Origin: Ancistrus triradiatus
Taxonomy: Eukaryota; Chordata; Actinopteri; Siluriformes; Loricariidae
Direction of reading: 5' to 3'
Assembly (NCBI GenBank): GCA_025084515.1
Contig: JAJAGP010001686.1
Location: 62,001-126,000 of the forward strand
DNA: 64,000 nucleotides
The notes beneath the pieces were generated by a model. The model was not told where the DNA came from and did no database searches. It saw nothing but the letters and a program-made list of their open reading frames with translations. Below are positions 1-11,155 of this stretch, in pieces (position 1 is the first letter of the stretch; every line of letters starts with the position of its first letter). Both the position numbers and the translations under genes were made by a program.

Positions 1-1398
1 AACTTAGAAATATCCTCTCTTTTAATGATGCAGAGAAACTTGTTCATGCGTTTATAACTTCAAGGTTGGATTACTGTAACGCCTTACTTACTGGATGCTC
101 TAGTAAATCTATAAATAAACTTCAGTTAGTTCAGAATGCAGCTGCCCGAGTGCCAACACAAACTACAAAATTTGATCATATCACTCCTGTTCTACCATCA
201 CTACACTGGTTACCAGTTAAATTCCGCATTGATTACAAAATGCTTCTTATAACTTATAAAGCTCTACATGGCCTGGCCCCACATTATCTGAGTGAACTCT
301 TAGAGTTTTACAATCCAGCTCGTCTACTTCGTTCGCAGGGTGCAGGGTCTTTTTACCCGGCTCCCTTAGAATTAAAAAAGTCCAGCAGAGCCCCGCGGAA
401 GGCTTCTTCAGAGTGACCAGCCGCGGGAAACACGCGCAGGCGCCTCGAAGCAACAGACAGACACCGCACGCACACAGCGACGCGCACGGACAGGCACTTC
501 CCACTTCGATCGAGAAGATTCCGAACACTCTCCACAAGTTTTAAGTTAGGCTAAAAAGACAGTTACCTATTTACCGCAGGGCTTTGACTAGTTTAGACAG
601 GATGCATGGTTTGGGTCGTGGGGCCGGAGTTTCTGGAGTCAGGTCCTGGCCGGCTGCTGCCCTGTCCGCTAGCCGGGTGTTGAGTGGGCATTCTGGCTGA
701 ACTGGGCTTCGGTCCTCGTGACTTGACTCATGCATCCTTGCCTTGAATAAGGCGGCTGGGGGTCATGTCAAAAGAGTTTTATGGTGATAAGAGACGTGGG
801 TTGCTGTCTCTGCCGCTCGTGGGGTTGCCAATGGTCGCATGCGACGCTTGGATGTGTTTCCCACCAGTTCTCCTATTTCTAAGCTTTCTGCTATGCTGCT
901 ATAGCAATGCTGACGGGTGTCTCATGCTACACTTGGCATCAGTGATTGACATGGCATCAGTGATTGTTAATAAACACTGTGCTCTTAATCAATAAATAAT
1001 TACATTTGCTGTTTTCTTTATGGCTTGTTCCGGGCAGTTCAGGCCCCAAACATGATGTTCATCGATGGCGCTCACTCACAAGTGCTTTCCGTCATCAGCT
1101 CAGCCCCATCATTACCCGGGCCACGTAATGTCGACTGTGCATAATTAACATTTTATTCGACATTGACTCCATGACTTAGTTCGTCTTTAGATTATCATCT
1201 ACGCAGCCCAAGGAGGTTGGAGTCCCTTTTTGAGTCTTGGTCCTCCCAAGGTTTCTTCCTAGAAATAGGGAGTTTTTCATTGCCACTGTCGCCCTAGGCT
1301 TTGCTCAATTTGGATTGGACGTGTTATTAGAGATAATCTAAAACTTGTAAAGTTGCTTTGAGACAATGCCCATTATAAATAAATCTGAATTGACACTT
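1..1398 (+). mobile_element. LINE 3' end, L2/CR1-like, truncated by window start
   Basis: The 3' part of a non-LTR retrotransposon: the end of the reverse-transcriptase ORF (66-416) followed by a long 3' UTR. The UTR segments at about 560-760 and 1195-1395 recur in reverse orientation at 43583-44800, and the last 200 bases also at 30588-30800, so the three are copies of one family. The tail ends in an A/T-rich stretch with ATTGA-like units, as in L2/CR1-type LINEs. The family name is inferred from the protein pattern; the repeat relationship is read directly from the sequence. Confidence 0.75.
66..416 (+). pseudogene. LINE reverse transcriptase, C-terminal fragment
   Basis: Encodes the thumb/C-terminal part of a jockey-superfamily reverse transcriptase. 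It has the typical string of motifs: a DYCNALL start, LQLVQNAAAR, a HITPVL..LHWLPV segment, and a YKALHGLAPHYLSELL segment followed by ARLLRSQGAG. The palm domain with the catalytic aspartates lies outside the window. The last 20 or so codons diverge from the sister copy at about 44600-44660 (minus strand), so the C-terminus is damaged. It cannot act alone. Confidence 0.7.
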
Positions 1399-1399
1399 G

Positions 1400-2018
1400 A
1401 CAATAACGTTACCTATCCCTTGACTTGGCCCCTCACCTCTCAACGCATCTGCCCTTTCCTTCCCCGTTCTGTCCTCAAGCCCTGGGTCCCCGGGCAGCTG
1501 GCTTGACTCGTCTCCGTGGATCAGACCCCGCCTGCTGGCTGGGGGAAAAAAGCCTCCACCTACACGGTCTGCCGCCTTCTGGACTCCGGCGGTGGGGCTC
1601 CCGCCAAGGAAGTCCGGGACCCCCTCCTCAGCCAGGAATTTTCCACCCCTCTGGCTCGGTACCGACCGCCCGGCCCCAGGGCCAGCGGCCGTCCTAGTAA
1701 GTACCTCCCGGGGTCCCCGGAACCCCCGCCATGTTAGGGTCCTCGAGGGGTGGTACTGTCATGCTGCTGCCAGCTCTACTTCCACGGACTCTCTTTTTTG
1801 TACTCTCTCCGCTCGGTTTTCCTTTTTCCGCAGTACGAAGCCTTTTAATCACGCCCAACTCCTGATCAGCCACCCTGTTGCTCATTGCTCACCTTCAGCC
1901 TTTCCCCTACATAAACACTCCGGCCTCCACTACTCTAGCTATGCCTAGTGGTTCTCTACCTGGTCTCTAGATCCGTACCTCAGTGTAACCATAGCATGCT
2001 ATCTCAACCCGCGTTACA
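1400..2018 (+). mobile_element. Ty3/Gypsy 3' end: integrase chromodomain tail, PPT and 3' LTR
   Basis: From about 1540 to 1735 the + strand encodes a decayed match to the C-terminus of fish Gypsy polyproteins, in the order YTVCRLLDS, DPLLSQEF and a proline/arginine-rich end. In intact elements this is the chromodomain-type integrase tail. The middle of the domain is missing and frames change. A purine-rich tract (about 1744-1753) precedes TGTCATGC at 1757, the expected polypurine tract and LTR start, and an LTR-like end GTTACA closes at 2018. The LTR would be 262 bp and contains a CATAAA-type box. I see no 5' LTR, so this is a 3' remnant abutting the LINE. Confidence 0.6.
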
Positions 2019-2030
2019 AACATACACATA

Positions 2031-2112
2031 TTATTAATAATAATATATATCTAATATATATATATATATATACACAATACACCCACACATTATACATATA
2101 CATATCATACAT
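2031..2112. repeat. AT-rich simple repeat
   Basis: Mixed (TA)n/(TAA)n and CATA-rich microsatellite between the Gypsy LTR end and the next LTR element. Confidence 0.8.
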
Positions 2113-2372
2113 ACTGTAAAACCCGGGAGGCGAGAGGAACGAGGGGAGAAGAACGCAGGTTCAAAACAAAGGGATATTTATTATTATACAACCAACAAAA
2201 GGAAAAACACGGCAAAACAGGCGAGGGACCCCGAAAAACGGGGCACAACATGAAAAGGGGGCCGGAGCCCGGAAAAAGGGCACATTGCAAAAACGAATTG
2301 GCAACAAAATAATTACATAAACAACGCTGAGAGCGCAAAACGGGTTGCAAACTATACAAAACAAGGAAGTAA

Positions 2373-3228
2373 GGCCGTTTTTCCAATCTGCGTATTCTCT
2401 ACTGTGTTCTGTGTACTTGTGAAAAGTCATCAGTGGCAGCACAAGTACTGTTCCATTTCCAAGTTCGCATCTAACCAAGTACGCTCCAAATCCCCGGATG
2501 TGTTCTCGATCCGCCCATATTACCGAGGATGCATCGATGTAGACTTGTGCGTACTTGAACAGCGAAATGTCCCACAATGCATTGCCAGCTCGGTAATGCA
2601 GGATGAGAGAACTCCCTACTGGATGTATAATTTCTAAAGTAATACTGTTATTGTGTCACAAAATGAAGTTATAAGAGTCTTTTAGGCGAGAATGTAGTTG
2701 TTCAAAATTCAACTATGTGGTCAGTTTATCAAGATAAAGCTTACATAAAAAAATGCTCAAACGATTTCGGAGATGTGACGGGAAGCTATTAACGTATTTA
2801 TTATGCATTATGTGTGTTATTTGTTCAGCCTGTATTCTAAATATGAACTGTCTGATATAAATGGAAGTTCATAATTAAATTCCCTTCTAAAATCAGACTT
2901 GTTTGGTACTGGCTTATGTTTGGGAAGGTTTCTATTTTATGCTTAAATGAGATCGGTCCGTTGTTACATGTAGATTAAACTGTTCAACGGAAAGTAAAAG
3001 AACTGAGCACTTCTTCCACCACTGACAGGCTTTATACAACATGTTTTATCTATGTGTAAAAAGTAAACCGTGTTGTCTCCATAGCCAAGTACACTGCTGT
3101 TCCAATTGTAGAATAACCGAACTGCGTTCTCCCGTCCTCTGGAGTATGTACTCACAAGTCCAACTTCCTAGTACAGACTTGGAAAGTACGCGAGCCGAAG
3201 TTCGCGTACTTGGTACTGAGAAACGGCC
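2373..3228. mobile_element. MITE-like DNA transposon inserted in the LTR
   Basis: This 856-bp block is absent from the sister LTR, where the flanks join directly near 4995-5000. Its termini are inverted: GGCCGTTTTTC on the left and GAGAAACGGCC on the right. A short motif, GTACTTG or its complement CAAGTAC, recurs near both ends (about 2409, 2443, 2477, 2551, 3085, 3207), like the subterminal repeats of hAT elements. No transposase ORF is seen. The superfamily is unresolved because the flanks do not give a clean target-site duplication. Confidence 0.55.
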
Positions 3229-3254
3229 CAAGTTAAACAGCACGATACCTGGAT

Positions 3255-3440
3255 AGGACGCGGCACGTAGGGACACGATAGGCGGCGAGGCGCGTAGAGA
3301 CACGATAGGCGGCGAGACGCGTAGAGACACAACAGGTGGCGAGGCGCGTAGGGACGCGATAGGCGGCGAGGCACGTAGAGACACAGTAGGCGCCGAGGCG
3401 CGTAGGGATGCGAGATGAGGTGCGGCGCGTAGGGACGCAA
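3255..3440. repeat. 27-bp minisatellite inside the 3' LTR
   Basis: About six to seven imperfect copies of a 27-bp unit containing GATAGGCGGCGAGGCGCGTA. A shorter array of the same unit lies in the other LTR (about 5022-5130). The unit length is a multiple of three, which leaves long open frames that are probably not genes. Confidence 0.8.
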
Positions 3441-3634
3441 CCGACGTGAATCATCAATAACCCGAGCTGAGCGTGAGGTGAGCGCGGTTTAACTACTGTG
3501 CGGTTGTGACGTGGGAAACGAGGAACAGGTGCATGTGATAAGCGGGTGACGCTGGCCGGCAGTGACAGAGCCCCCCCACGGAGTCCGAGCCGGAGCTAGG
3601 ACTCACAAGATAGACCCCCGGGCACAGTTCTGAT

Positions 3635-4666
3635 TCAGGCGGTCTCCTCGCTGGGCGGACCCCAGGAGGGGACTGCCAGCAATCGGTCGGCTGGAGAACG
3701 GAGACGCTGACGGGAAGCAGGAGAGCGGCGTCGATGACGACATGAGGCAGACGAGTGGCGTCTACAACGGCTGGAGGCTGGCGAGCGAGGAGGCCGACGG
3801 CTGGAGGCAGGCGAGCAGAGTCGAGGACGAGCTGCTGGAGAGCAGGGCCGTGGACGGGATGCTGGAGAGCAGAGCCGTGGACGGGATGCTGGATCTTCGT
3901 GGAGGAGACATTCTCTGGGAAGGCCTCTGACAAGTGCACGGCCTCTGGGAAGGCCTCTGACATGTGCACGGCCTCTGGGAAGGCCTCTGACATGTGCACG
4001 GCCTCTGGGAAGGCCTCTGACATGTGCACGGCCTCTGGGAAGGGACTCTGACCATGTGCACGGCCTCTGGGAAGGCTCTGACATTGTGAACGGCCTCGGC
4101 AGGCCTCTTGACATGTGCACACGGCCTCTGGAAGGCCTCTGACATGTTGCACGGCCTCTGGAAGGGCCTCTGACATGTGCACGGCCCTCTGGGGAGGCCT
4201 TGACATGGGCACGGGCCTCGGGAAGACCCTCTGACATGTGCACGGCCTCTGGGAAGGCCTTCTGACATGTGCCCGGCCTCTGGGGGAAGAACCTCTTGAC
4301 ATGTGCACGGCCTATGGGAAGGCCTCTGACAAGGTGCACGGCCTCTGGGAAGGCTTTGGACATGTGCACGGCCTCGGGAAGGCCTCTGGACATGTGCACA
4401 GGCCTTCTGGGAAGGCCTCTGACACTGTGACGCCACTGGAGGCAGCCACGGAACTCCGACGCGCCATCGGTGCGGCCGACGAAAAACTGCCGACGCCCTC
4501 GGTGCGGCCGCCGGGAAATGCGACCCTGGTAGCATTGCACTTGCATAAATGTCCGAGGTTGGGAGGTTGCAGGAGTGGGCCCGCCGAAGTCCAAAGGGAA
4601 GGTATCAAAAACAATACCTGCACGTTCAACGAACGGACGGCAGGGAGGAAGGGTCGCCATTGACAT
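3635..4666 (-). CDS. Hypothetical repeat-rich ORF (343 aa) in the LTR element interior
   Basis: Open frame filling the interior of the non-autonomous LTR element, with its stop just before the polypurine tract. The N-terminal part (about residues 1-85) is not repetitive and resembles the degenerate gag-like leaders of fish Gypsy elements only loosely. The middle (about 90-245) is a 10-residue repeat of the type GLPRGRAHVR, encoded by the 30-bp minisatellite. The C-terminal part is proline/arginine/serine-rich with repeated RPRLCSPAS-like units. Other frames are also open through the minisatellite, so translation is uncertain. I cannot assign a function. Confidence 0.3.
   Translation of the reverse strand: MSMATLPPCRPFVERAGIVFDTFPLDFGGPTPATSQPRTFMQVQCYQGRISRRPHRGRRQFFVGRTDGASEFRGCLQWRHSVRGLPRRPVHMSRGLPEAVHMSKAFPEAVHLVRGLPIGRAHVKRFFPQRPGTCQKAFPEAVHMSEGLPEARAHVKASPEGRAHVRGPSRGRATCQRPSRGRVHMSRGLPRPFTMSEPSQRPCTWSESLPRGRAHVRGLPRGRAHVRGLPRGRAHVRGLPRGRALVRGLPRECLLHEDPASRPRLCSPASRPRPCSPAARPRLCSPASSRRPPRSPASSRCRRHSSASCRHRRRSPASRQRLRSPADRLLAVPSWGPPSEETA
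3925..4430. repeat. 30-bp minisatellite, about 17 units
   Basis: Tandem array of a 30-bp unit made of CACGGCCTCTGGGAAGGCCT followed by CTGACATGTG. The first four or five units (3925-4030) are nearly identical; those to the right carry 1-2-base indels, so the array is more homogeneous at one end. Confidence 0.9.
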
Positions 4667-4745
4667 GAAATGACAGAGGAAAAAAACAAAGGAGAGGTAG
4701 GAGGAACATTGCCGTCTCCATGTTGTAGGCGGGGGTTATTATAGT

Positions 4746-5237
4746 AATGCCGGGAGGGAGGGAACGAGGAGACGAACGCAGGTTCAAAACAAAAGGGTAT
4801 TATTTAGTACAACCAACAAAAGGAAAAACACCGGCCAAAACAGGCGAGGAAGGACCGAAAAAGGGTGACAACATAAAGGCCGGAAGCCGAAAAAAACGGG
4901 ATTAGAACGAAAACGAAAACGGTATGTAAAATAAAAAACAATGCTGAGAGCGCAAAAAAACGGGTGCAAACAAACAACAAACAAGGAAAAGTAAGTTAAA
5001 CACCACGATACCTGGTCGGACCGGCGCGTAGGGACGCGTATAGGCGGCGAGGCGCGTAGAGACACGACAGGCGGCGAGGCGCGTAGGGACGCGATAGGCG
5101 GCGAGGCGCGTAGAGGAACGGTAGGCGGGCGACCGGAAGGAATCATCAATAACCCGCAATGAGCGGAGTGAGGTGAGCGCGGTTATTAAAGTAATGTGTG
5201 GTTTGACGAGGAACAGGTGTGAGTGATAAGCGGGTGG
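4746..5237 (-). repeat. 5' LTR of the non-autonomous element
   Basis: Direct repeat of 2115-3567 without the 856-bp insertion. Its outer edge is truncated: the TGTCACTGCCGG start seen at 3567 is missing and the sequence passes into a CATA/TA-rich tract at about 5240-5292. Confidence 0.55.
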
Positions 5238-5292
5238 ACATAGAACATATACACACAACATACATACATACACCATCTATATATATATATTA

Positions 5293-6747
5293 TCAGCGGG
5301 GAAAATAAGTATTGAAAACACGTCACCAGTTTTCTCAGTAAAAAATATTTTCTAGAGGGGATGTATTGACATGAAATTTTCACCAGATGTCGGTAACAAC
5401 CCAAGTAATCCATACATACAAAGAAATCAAACCATAGATGTCCAGAAATTAAATTATGTGTAATTATGTGGAATGGCACAGGGAAAAAGTATTGAACACG
5501 TGAAGAAAGGGAGGTGCAAAAAGGCATGGAAAGTCAAGACACCAGCTGAACTCTCTCAGTAATTATAAAGCAATCCTGTCCCTTGTCAGTGCTAATTAAT
5601 ATCAGCGGATTCAGTCCCAAATGATGGCCTGGTATCACACAAGAGACATCTCATGATGGGCAAAAGTAAAGAGCTCTCTCAAGACCTTCGCAACCTTATT
5701 GTTGCAAACCATAATGATGGCATTAGTTACAGAAGGATTTCTAAACTTCTGAATGTTCCAGTGAGCACTGTTGGGGCCATAATCCGGAAGTGGAAAGAAC
5801 ATCATTTCACCATAAACCGACCACGACCAGGTGCTCCTCGCAAGATTTCTGACAGAGGAGTGAAAAGAATTATCAGAAGAGCCAAGGACCACTTGTGGAG
5901 AGCTTCAAAAAGACCTGGAATTAGCAGGTACAACTGTTTCAAAGAAAACGATAAGTAATGCACTCAACCGCCATGGCCTGTATGCACGCTCACCACGCAA
6001 GACTCCATTGCTGAAGAAAAAGCATGTTGAAGCTCGTTTAAAGTTTGCTGCACAACATTTAGACAAGCCTGTGAAATACTGGGAGAATATAGTCTAGTCA
6101 GATGAGACCGAAATTGAACTCTTTGGATGCCATAATACACATCATGTTTGGAGGTCAAATGGCACTGCACATCACCCCAAAAACACCATACCAACAGTGA
6201 AGTTTGGAGGTGGGAACATAATGGCGTGGGGCTGTTTTTCAGCATATGGTACTGGCAAACTTAGGAAACTCTCAACTGGTTTCAGAGAAAGAAATAAAGC
6301 TGCTAGAATGGCCCAGCCAATCACCTGACTTGAATCCAATAGAAAATCTATGGAAAGAACTAAAGATCAGAGTTCATAGAAGAGGCCCACGAAACATTCA
6401 AGATTTGAAGACTGTTTGTGTGGAAGAATGGGCCAAAATCACACCTGAGCAATGCATGCGACTAGTTTCTCCATACAGGAGGCGTCTTGAAGCTGTCATT
6501 GGCAACAAAGGCTTTTGTACAAAGTATTAAATAAATTTCAGTAAGCGTGTTCAATACTTTTTCCCTGTGCCATTCCACATAATTACACATAATTTAATTT
6601 CTGGACATCTATGGTTTGATTTCTTTGTATGTATGGATTACTTGGGTTGTTACCGACATCTGGTGAAAATTTCATGTCAATAGCACCTCTAGAAATATGT
6701 TTACTGAGAAAATGGTGACGGTTCAAACTTATTGTCCCACCCGCTGT
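5293..6747 (+). mobile_element. Tc1-like DNA transposon with ~210-bp inverted repeats
   Basis: Inverted terminal repeats of about 200-210 bp (5294-5507 and 6547-6746) start CAGCGGG and share a long, nearly identical inner block that includes the element's own AATACTTTTTCCCTGTGCC motif. The flanks are TA-rich, as expected for TA target duplication. Between the repeats lies a broken transposase. The ends are well preserved compared with the coding region. Confidence 0.9.
5655..6530 (+). pseudogene. Tc1-like transposase, frameshifted and internally deleted
   Basis: The N-terminal paired-like helix-turn-helix DNA-binding region is intact (5656-5900: KSKELSQDLRNLIV, then ISYRRISKLLNVPVSTVGAI and the GAPRKISDR linker). 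A frameshift near 5900 moves the frame, after which a WSDETE catalytic motif can be read near 6095-6112, preceded by an in-frame TAG at about 6094. About 110 bases are missing near 6260, removing the second catalytic aspartate (the QQDN region). The last frame (6299-6530) holds the SPDLNPIENLW motif with the catalytic glutamate. Not functional. Confidence 0.9.
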
Positions 6748-6895
6748 ATATGTATATATATAATATATATAATATATATCTATATATATATATATCTATA
6801 ACCGTATATGTATGTATGTAGTATGTATGTTATGTGTATTAGAATATATATATATATATATCTATAATACGATATATATATATATATATATATAT
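6748..6895. repeat. (TA)n / (GTAT)n microsatellite
   Basis: Simple repeat directly downstream of the Tc1-like element. From 6896 to 7640 I see nothing beyond AT-rich unique-looking sequence. Confidence 0.85.
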
Positions 6896-7639
6896 TGCTA
6901 GCATAGCATCTCTGTGTGCTCCTTCTGTCCCTCTCTCTTTCTCTGGAACCAGAGCCGGCAACCACTGCTGAAGCATTGTAACAAGCGGAGTATTGAGTGT
7001 TTTGAGTCTTGGGCAATCTTTAAACGTGCTTTGTTTTTTTAAACCTGCAGCCTATCAGCTTTTAAAAGCACCATTTAATACCTGCTAGCATTAAGTACTG
7101 TTCTTATTATGCATACACTTTTAATGAACATGTTCCCATGAACAGGACCTTGCTTATCTGGACAATTTTAAATCATTTCAATCATTGCTTAAATAACTGA
7201 TGCATCCATTACTTTATACCTGAGCATCACAGCCGAAAACTAGGTTGTATTGAATGCCCATTTTCTTTCACTTTGTTCCAGTCTGTTTTTGTTCAGTTTT
7301 ACATATTGGCAATAGAATAAAATGGAGGATGAGGGTGCTTATTCAGAATGACTGATCTGTAATCCACAGGTATAATAATCCTGTTTAAGCAGAAGATTCC
7401 GGAAAATTTTCCAAATGTAAATACAGAGGCATGGAGGTACTTAAGATAATAGCTGGGAAGAATGAATTGATGGATGGAGAAGACAACAGGTTAGGAGTAG
7501 CAGAGAACTTGAGTTCGAACCCAGGGCAGGGCTTGAAATGTGAAGGTTGCATGGTTTGGTTACAGAACTTATGGACTGAAGTTCTGGAATAGGCTCTGAA
7601 CACCCATCAAAATATAATTCCTAGCAAATTATGTGCCCT

Positions 7640-8038
7640 TAAAACTGTAATAAATTAAAAAAAACTAAATACTGATGTGATTTCAAACGGGTGATGTCAA
7701 TAGGTAATTGTAATCATGGTTCGTTACAAAATCAGTTTCCACAAAACGCTGAGTCTTTGAGGAGCAAAGATAAACAAAAGATGAACATTTTGTGGATACT
7801 GCTTTTGTACCAAATCATGATTACATAATCACCTGTTGACATCACCTGTGTAAAATCACATCATTATTTAGTTTTTTTTTTTTACCTCATTACTACCAAT
7901 AAATTATCCCTGTCCCTGAAATACAGAAATGGATGCACAATATTTCATTAACAAATTACATCAACTTGACCAGACAAAACACGAAACTGTCTTTTTTTCC
8001 CCATTTTCCATACTTTATGAGTTGGCATTGTACATACT
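7640..8038. mobile_element. MITE derived from the Tc1/mariner family at 40360-41640
   Basis: Left and right arms are inverted copies of each other: the GTGATGTCAATAGGTAATTG block near 7690 pairs with the AATCACCTGTTGACATCAC block near 7828. The arms correspond to the terminal regions of the element at 40360-41640. No transposase remains. The transcript would form a long hairpin. Confidence 0.65.
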
Positions 8039-10080
8039 GCTATTTTATCTTTTGTAGATACTCTGCTTTGTTACTCTTCAATTCTGGTGTTTTTAATAGT
8101 AATTTTAAATTATCGTTTACACTGTAAAAACTGAATTTCTCCTCTGCATAAACTCTATATAAACCTCTATATAAACCTGAATAAACTCTCTCTTGTAAAA
8201 TTATCTGGACAGATATGAACAGCTATAAACAAATTATTTATGGACATCGTTTTGTTCATTATAAGAAATTCCACTGCCTGTGTTTTTCAATGGAGTTTGC
8301 ATGGCTGTACATATGTCTTTTAAGTACCTGCTAGCTATGGGCATGGCTAAAACATTAAAATAAGGGCTTCCACATACGTTGTGCCACGTAGCCCTATAGA
8401 TCATCTGAATATCAAGTCTTGACCTTGATACTGCTAAAATAGAACTCTGCACTCGCAGTTCCTACTACTGACAAAGGAGGGCGCCAAAGGCTTATAACCC
8501 AAAATTAATAATTTAAATAATTAATATTTTCATAACCTTCTAATTTAGAGACAATGGGTAAAAGCATTGTGTTCTTTTGACATACATATGCCTAATTTAT
8601 TCATGCTGAAAACAGAATTGGCTGCATTGGACACACTGAATTTCACCTTTGCAATATGTCTGTCTTCCAGAAAATTCAATTATGAGTCAAATTTCATATA
8701 TTACAAACACAGACTGCTCCATGGGGACAATTTAAGGTCAGTTTTAAATTAATAAAGGCAACTTTAACTCATCTACAGTTAAAGAAAATTAATGTATATT
8801 CACTGCATCATGATAAGTGAATACGGCTAATCTTACAGTGCTGTAAGAGCAGAAGAACTGACTTGTTCCATAAAACTCTTCAGTATAATCCATTCTACTG
8901 CATATATGAATATGCATGGATGTAGATGTATTATTATATCCCTGTTTTAGGTAAATGTGGCTCAAAAAGCTTAAATTGCTTTGTGTAAACGATGATTATT
9001 ATACTGTTAGTAAGTGATAGGTGGACTGTATCGTGCATGTAGTATGGCAATATGCAATATGACTCTGCAGTGTAGTAAGTTAAGTAAGCCACAAGGGAGT
9101 AGCGCTCAGCTCACAGCTGTGATGTGTTTACGAGAGGATACTACTGTATGTGGATTATCATCAGATGCAACTCTCCACACTTGTATACCCTCTAGTTAAG
9201 CTCACCTTACACATTCCATTAGACCTCCAGTGTCCGTCTGATGCTACTATTACTTTTATTTGTGCAGCTTCCAAACCATCAGTGTAGTGTCAGCAGTACT
9301 GAAACCGATAGTAATTGCCTGATGTGTGTCAGGCAGTGGTAAGATCAACTGAGATCTCCTGCTAATGGCTCCAATATTCCACAACCTTATCTGTTTGTTT
9401 CTTTCAATTTTTATTTTTTTACTTTCTTGACCTACTTCACCTTGCTCTTTTTCAACTGCTGTTGCCCAGCCCTGCCTCTCTGAACTTTTACAGGCTCCTA
9501 CTTTTTCCATGGGTTCTCAGTTTTTCTTCCATCCTCCATAATGATAAATTCCGTGATGCCTTCAGTGCCTCATTCTCATTCTTCCCCTACCTGGCTTTAT
9601 CTTTCTTTACATCATGAACCTCGTTGTGGACTCTAAATCGGTTGACTAAGGTTTCTTAGGTAGGTCTCCATGTAGAACAGTGGACATCGCTATTGGAGGT
9701 TCATAGACAGCCTTGTCAACCTGCTGACCATGATTTCATAGAAGTAAGCCTTCATGCCCTTCCACATTACATGATAACTTTAGAGTTGATATTAATGTTT
9801 GGTATGTTCTTTCCACTATGTCTAATTCATCAAGGTAGATATGAAATTTCTGCCTCACTCCTTACAGGGTCATCATTTCTGTAGAGTTTTTATGTCTAAG
9901 ATTATCATTATCATTATATCATTATTATAGCAATAAGTTACTTCAGAGATTTTTTTATCAACATGCCAGCTAGAATCATATCAAGATCTAGTCTTTTATA
10001 TAGAGGATTACCTTTAACATGTCTAACTACACAGCTTTCAAGAGGTCTATCATTACTTGCAGATTACCTACTGTATTCAT
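8039..10080. other. Stretch without recognised features
   Basis: AT-rich sequence with only short open frames that lack recognisable motifs. I see no gene, repeat family or RNA gene I can support. Confidence 0.5.
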
Positions 10081-11137
10081 ACACACGTGGACAAAATTGT
10101 TGGTACCCCTCAGTTAATGAAAGAAAAATTCTGTTACAATGGTAACAGAAATAACTTTAATCTGACAAAAGTAATAATAAATACAAAGTCTATGAAAATG
10201 AACAAATGAAAGTCAGACATTGCTTTTCAACCATGCTTCAACAGAATTATTTAAAAAGATAAACTCATGAAACAAGCCTGGAAAGAAATGATGGTGCCCC
10301 TGCAAAATGTGACCCATGGGGCATGTTAAATCAAGGCGTGTTCACTAGTTAGCATCACAGGTGTGTACAATCTTGAAATCAGTCAGTGGGCCTATATTTG
10401 GGCTTCAGGTAGTCACTGTGCTGGTTGGTGACAAGGTGTGTACCACACTCAACGTGGACTAGAGGAAGCAAAGGTAAGCGTTGTCTCAGGACATTAGAAA
10501 GAAAATTATAGACAGGCATGTTAAAGTTAAAGGTTATAAGACCATCTCCAAGCAGCTTGATGTTCCTGTGACTACAGTTGCAGATATTATTCAGAAATTT
10601 AAGACCCATGGGACTGTAGCCAACCTCCCTGGACGTGGACACAGGAGGAAAATTGATGACAAATCAAAGAGACTGATGATACGAATAGTAACAAAAGAGC
10701 CAAGAAAAACTTCTAAAGAAATTAAAGGTGAACTTCAAGCTCAAGGAACATCAGTGTCAGATCACACCATCTATCGATGTTTGAGCCAAAGTGGACTTAA
10801 TGGGAGACGACCAAGGAGGACACCATTTGTTGAATACAAAACATAAAAAAGCCAGACTGGAATTTGCCAAACTACATGTTGACAAGCCACAAAGCCTCTG
10901 GGAGTATGTCCTATGGACAGATGAGACAAAAATTCACAGACGGAAAAATGAAGCATATCAAGAAAGAACACTGTCCCTACTGTGAAACATGGAACAGGCT
11001 CTGTTATGTTCTGGGGCTGCTTTGCTGCATCTGGCACAGGGTGTCTTGAATCTGTGCAGGGTACAATGAAGTGTCGTGGTTTTTTTGACAGAATACATTC
11101 TGCTCACTTAACCAAATGCTTCTGAATCGCCCCCTTC

Positions 11138-11155
11138 GGGCCCGTATACGGGCCC
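11138..11155. repeat. 18-bp perfect palindrome
   Basis: GGGCCCGTATACGGGCCC near the left end of the 2.5-kb insertion; very GC-rich against an AT-rich background. Confidence 0.9.

Larger units (their letters stand above)
2115..3567 (-). repeat. 3' LTR of the non-autonomous element, split by an insertion
   Basis: About 600 bp of LTR once the 2373-3228 insertion is removed. Starts TGTCAC and ends ACA in element orientation. Contains a 27-bp minisatellite at 3255-3440. Matches the 5' LTR at 4746-5237. Confidence 0.55.
2115..5237 (-). mobile_element. Non-autonomous LTR retrotransposon with two LTRs and minisatellites
   Basis: Two direct repeats flank an interior of about 1.2 kb. Matching segments are 2125-2350 with 4755-4970, and 3230-3555 with 4993-5237. 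Read on the minus strand, the 3' LTR begins TGTCACTGCC (right edge 3567) directly after a G-run that fits a polypurine tract (3570-3578), and ends TTTTACA (left edge 2115). The 5' LTR lacks its first 20 or so bases at 5237. No reverse transcriptase or integrase is visible, so the element must depend on others. The 3' LTR is interrupted by a separate insertion (2373-3228). Confidence 0.6.

Noticed and set aside
1425..1948. Overlapping GC-rich frames as host gene exons
   Set aside because: The YTVCRLLDS...DPLLSQEF pattern and the following PPT/LTR start identify a Gypsy remnant instead.
3046..3457. Minus-strand frames with SLRASPPIV and RPYAPRHLL repeats
   Set aside because: They translate the 27-bp LTR minisatellite; three frames are open alike, so no coding preference is shown.
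3493..4535. Several long overlapping open frames on both strands (up to 343 codons) as possible novel repeat proteins
   Set aside because: Most are side effects of a 30-bp minisatellite, whose length keeps all frames open. Only the frame ending at the polypurine tract was kept, with low confidence.
8039..10080. Possible tRNA or conserved non-coding RNA genes
   Set aside because: No A/B box pair or cloverleaf could be supported by eye; conservation data would be needed.
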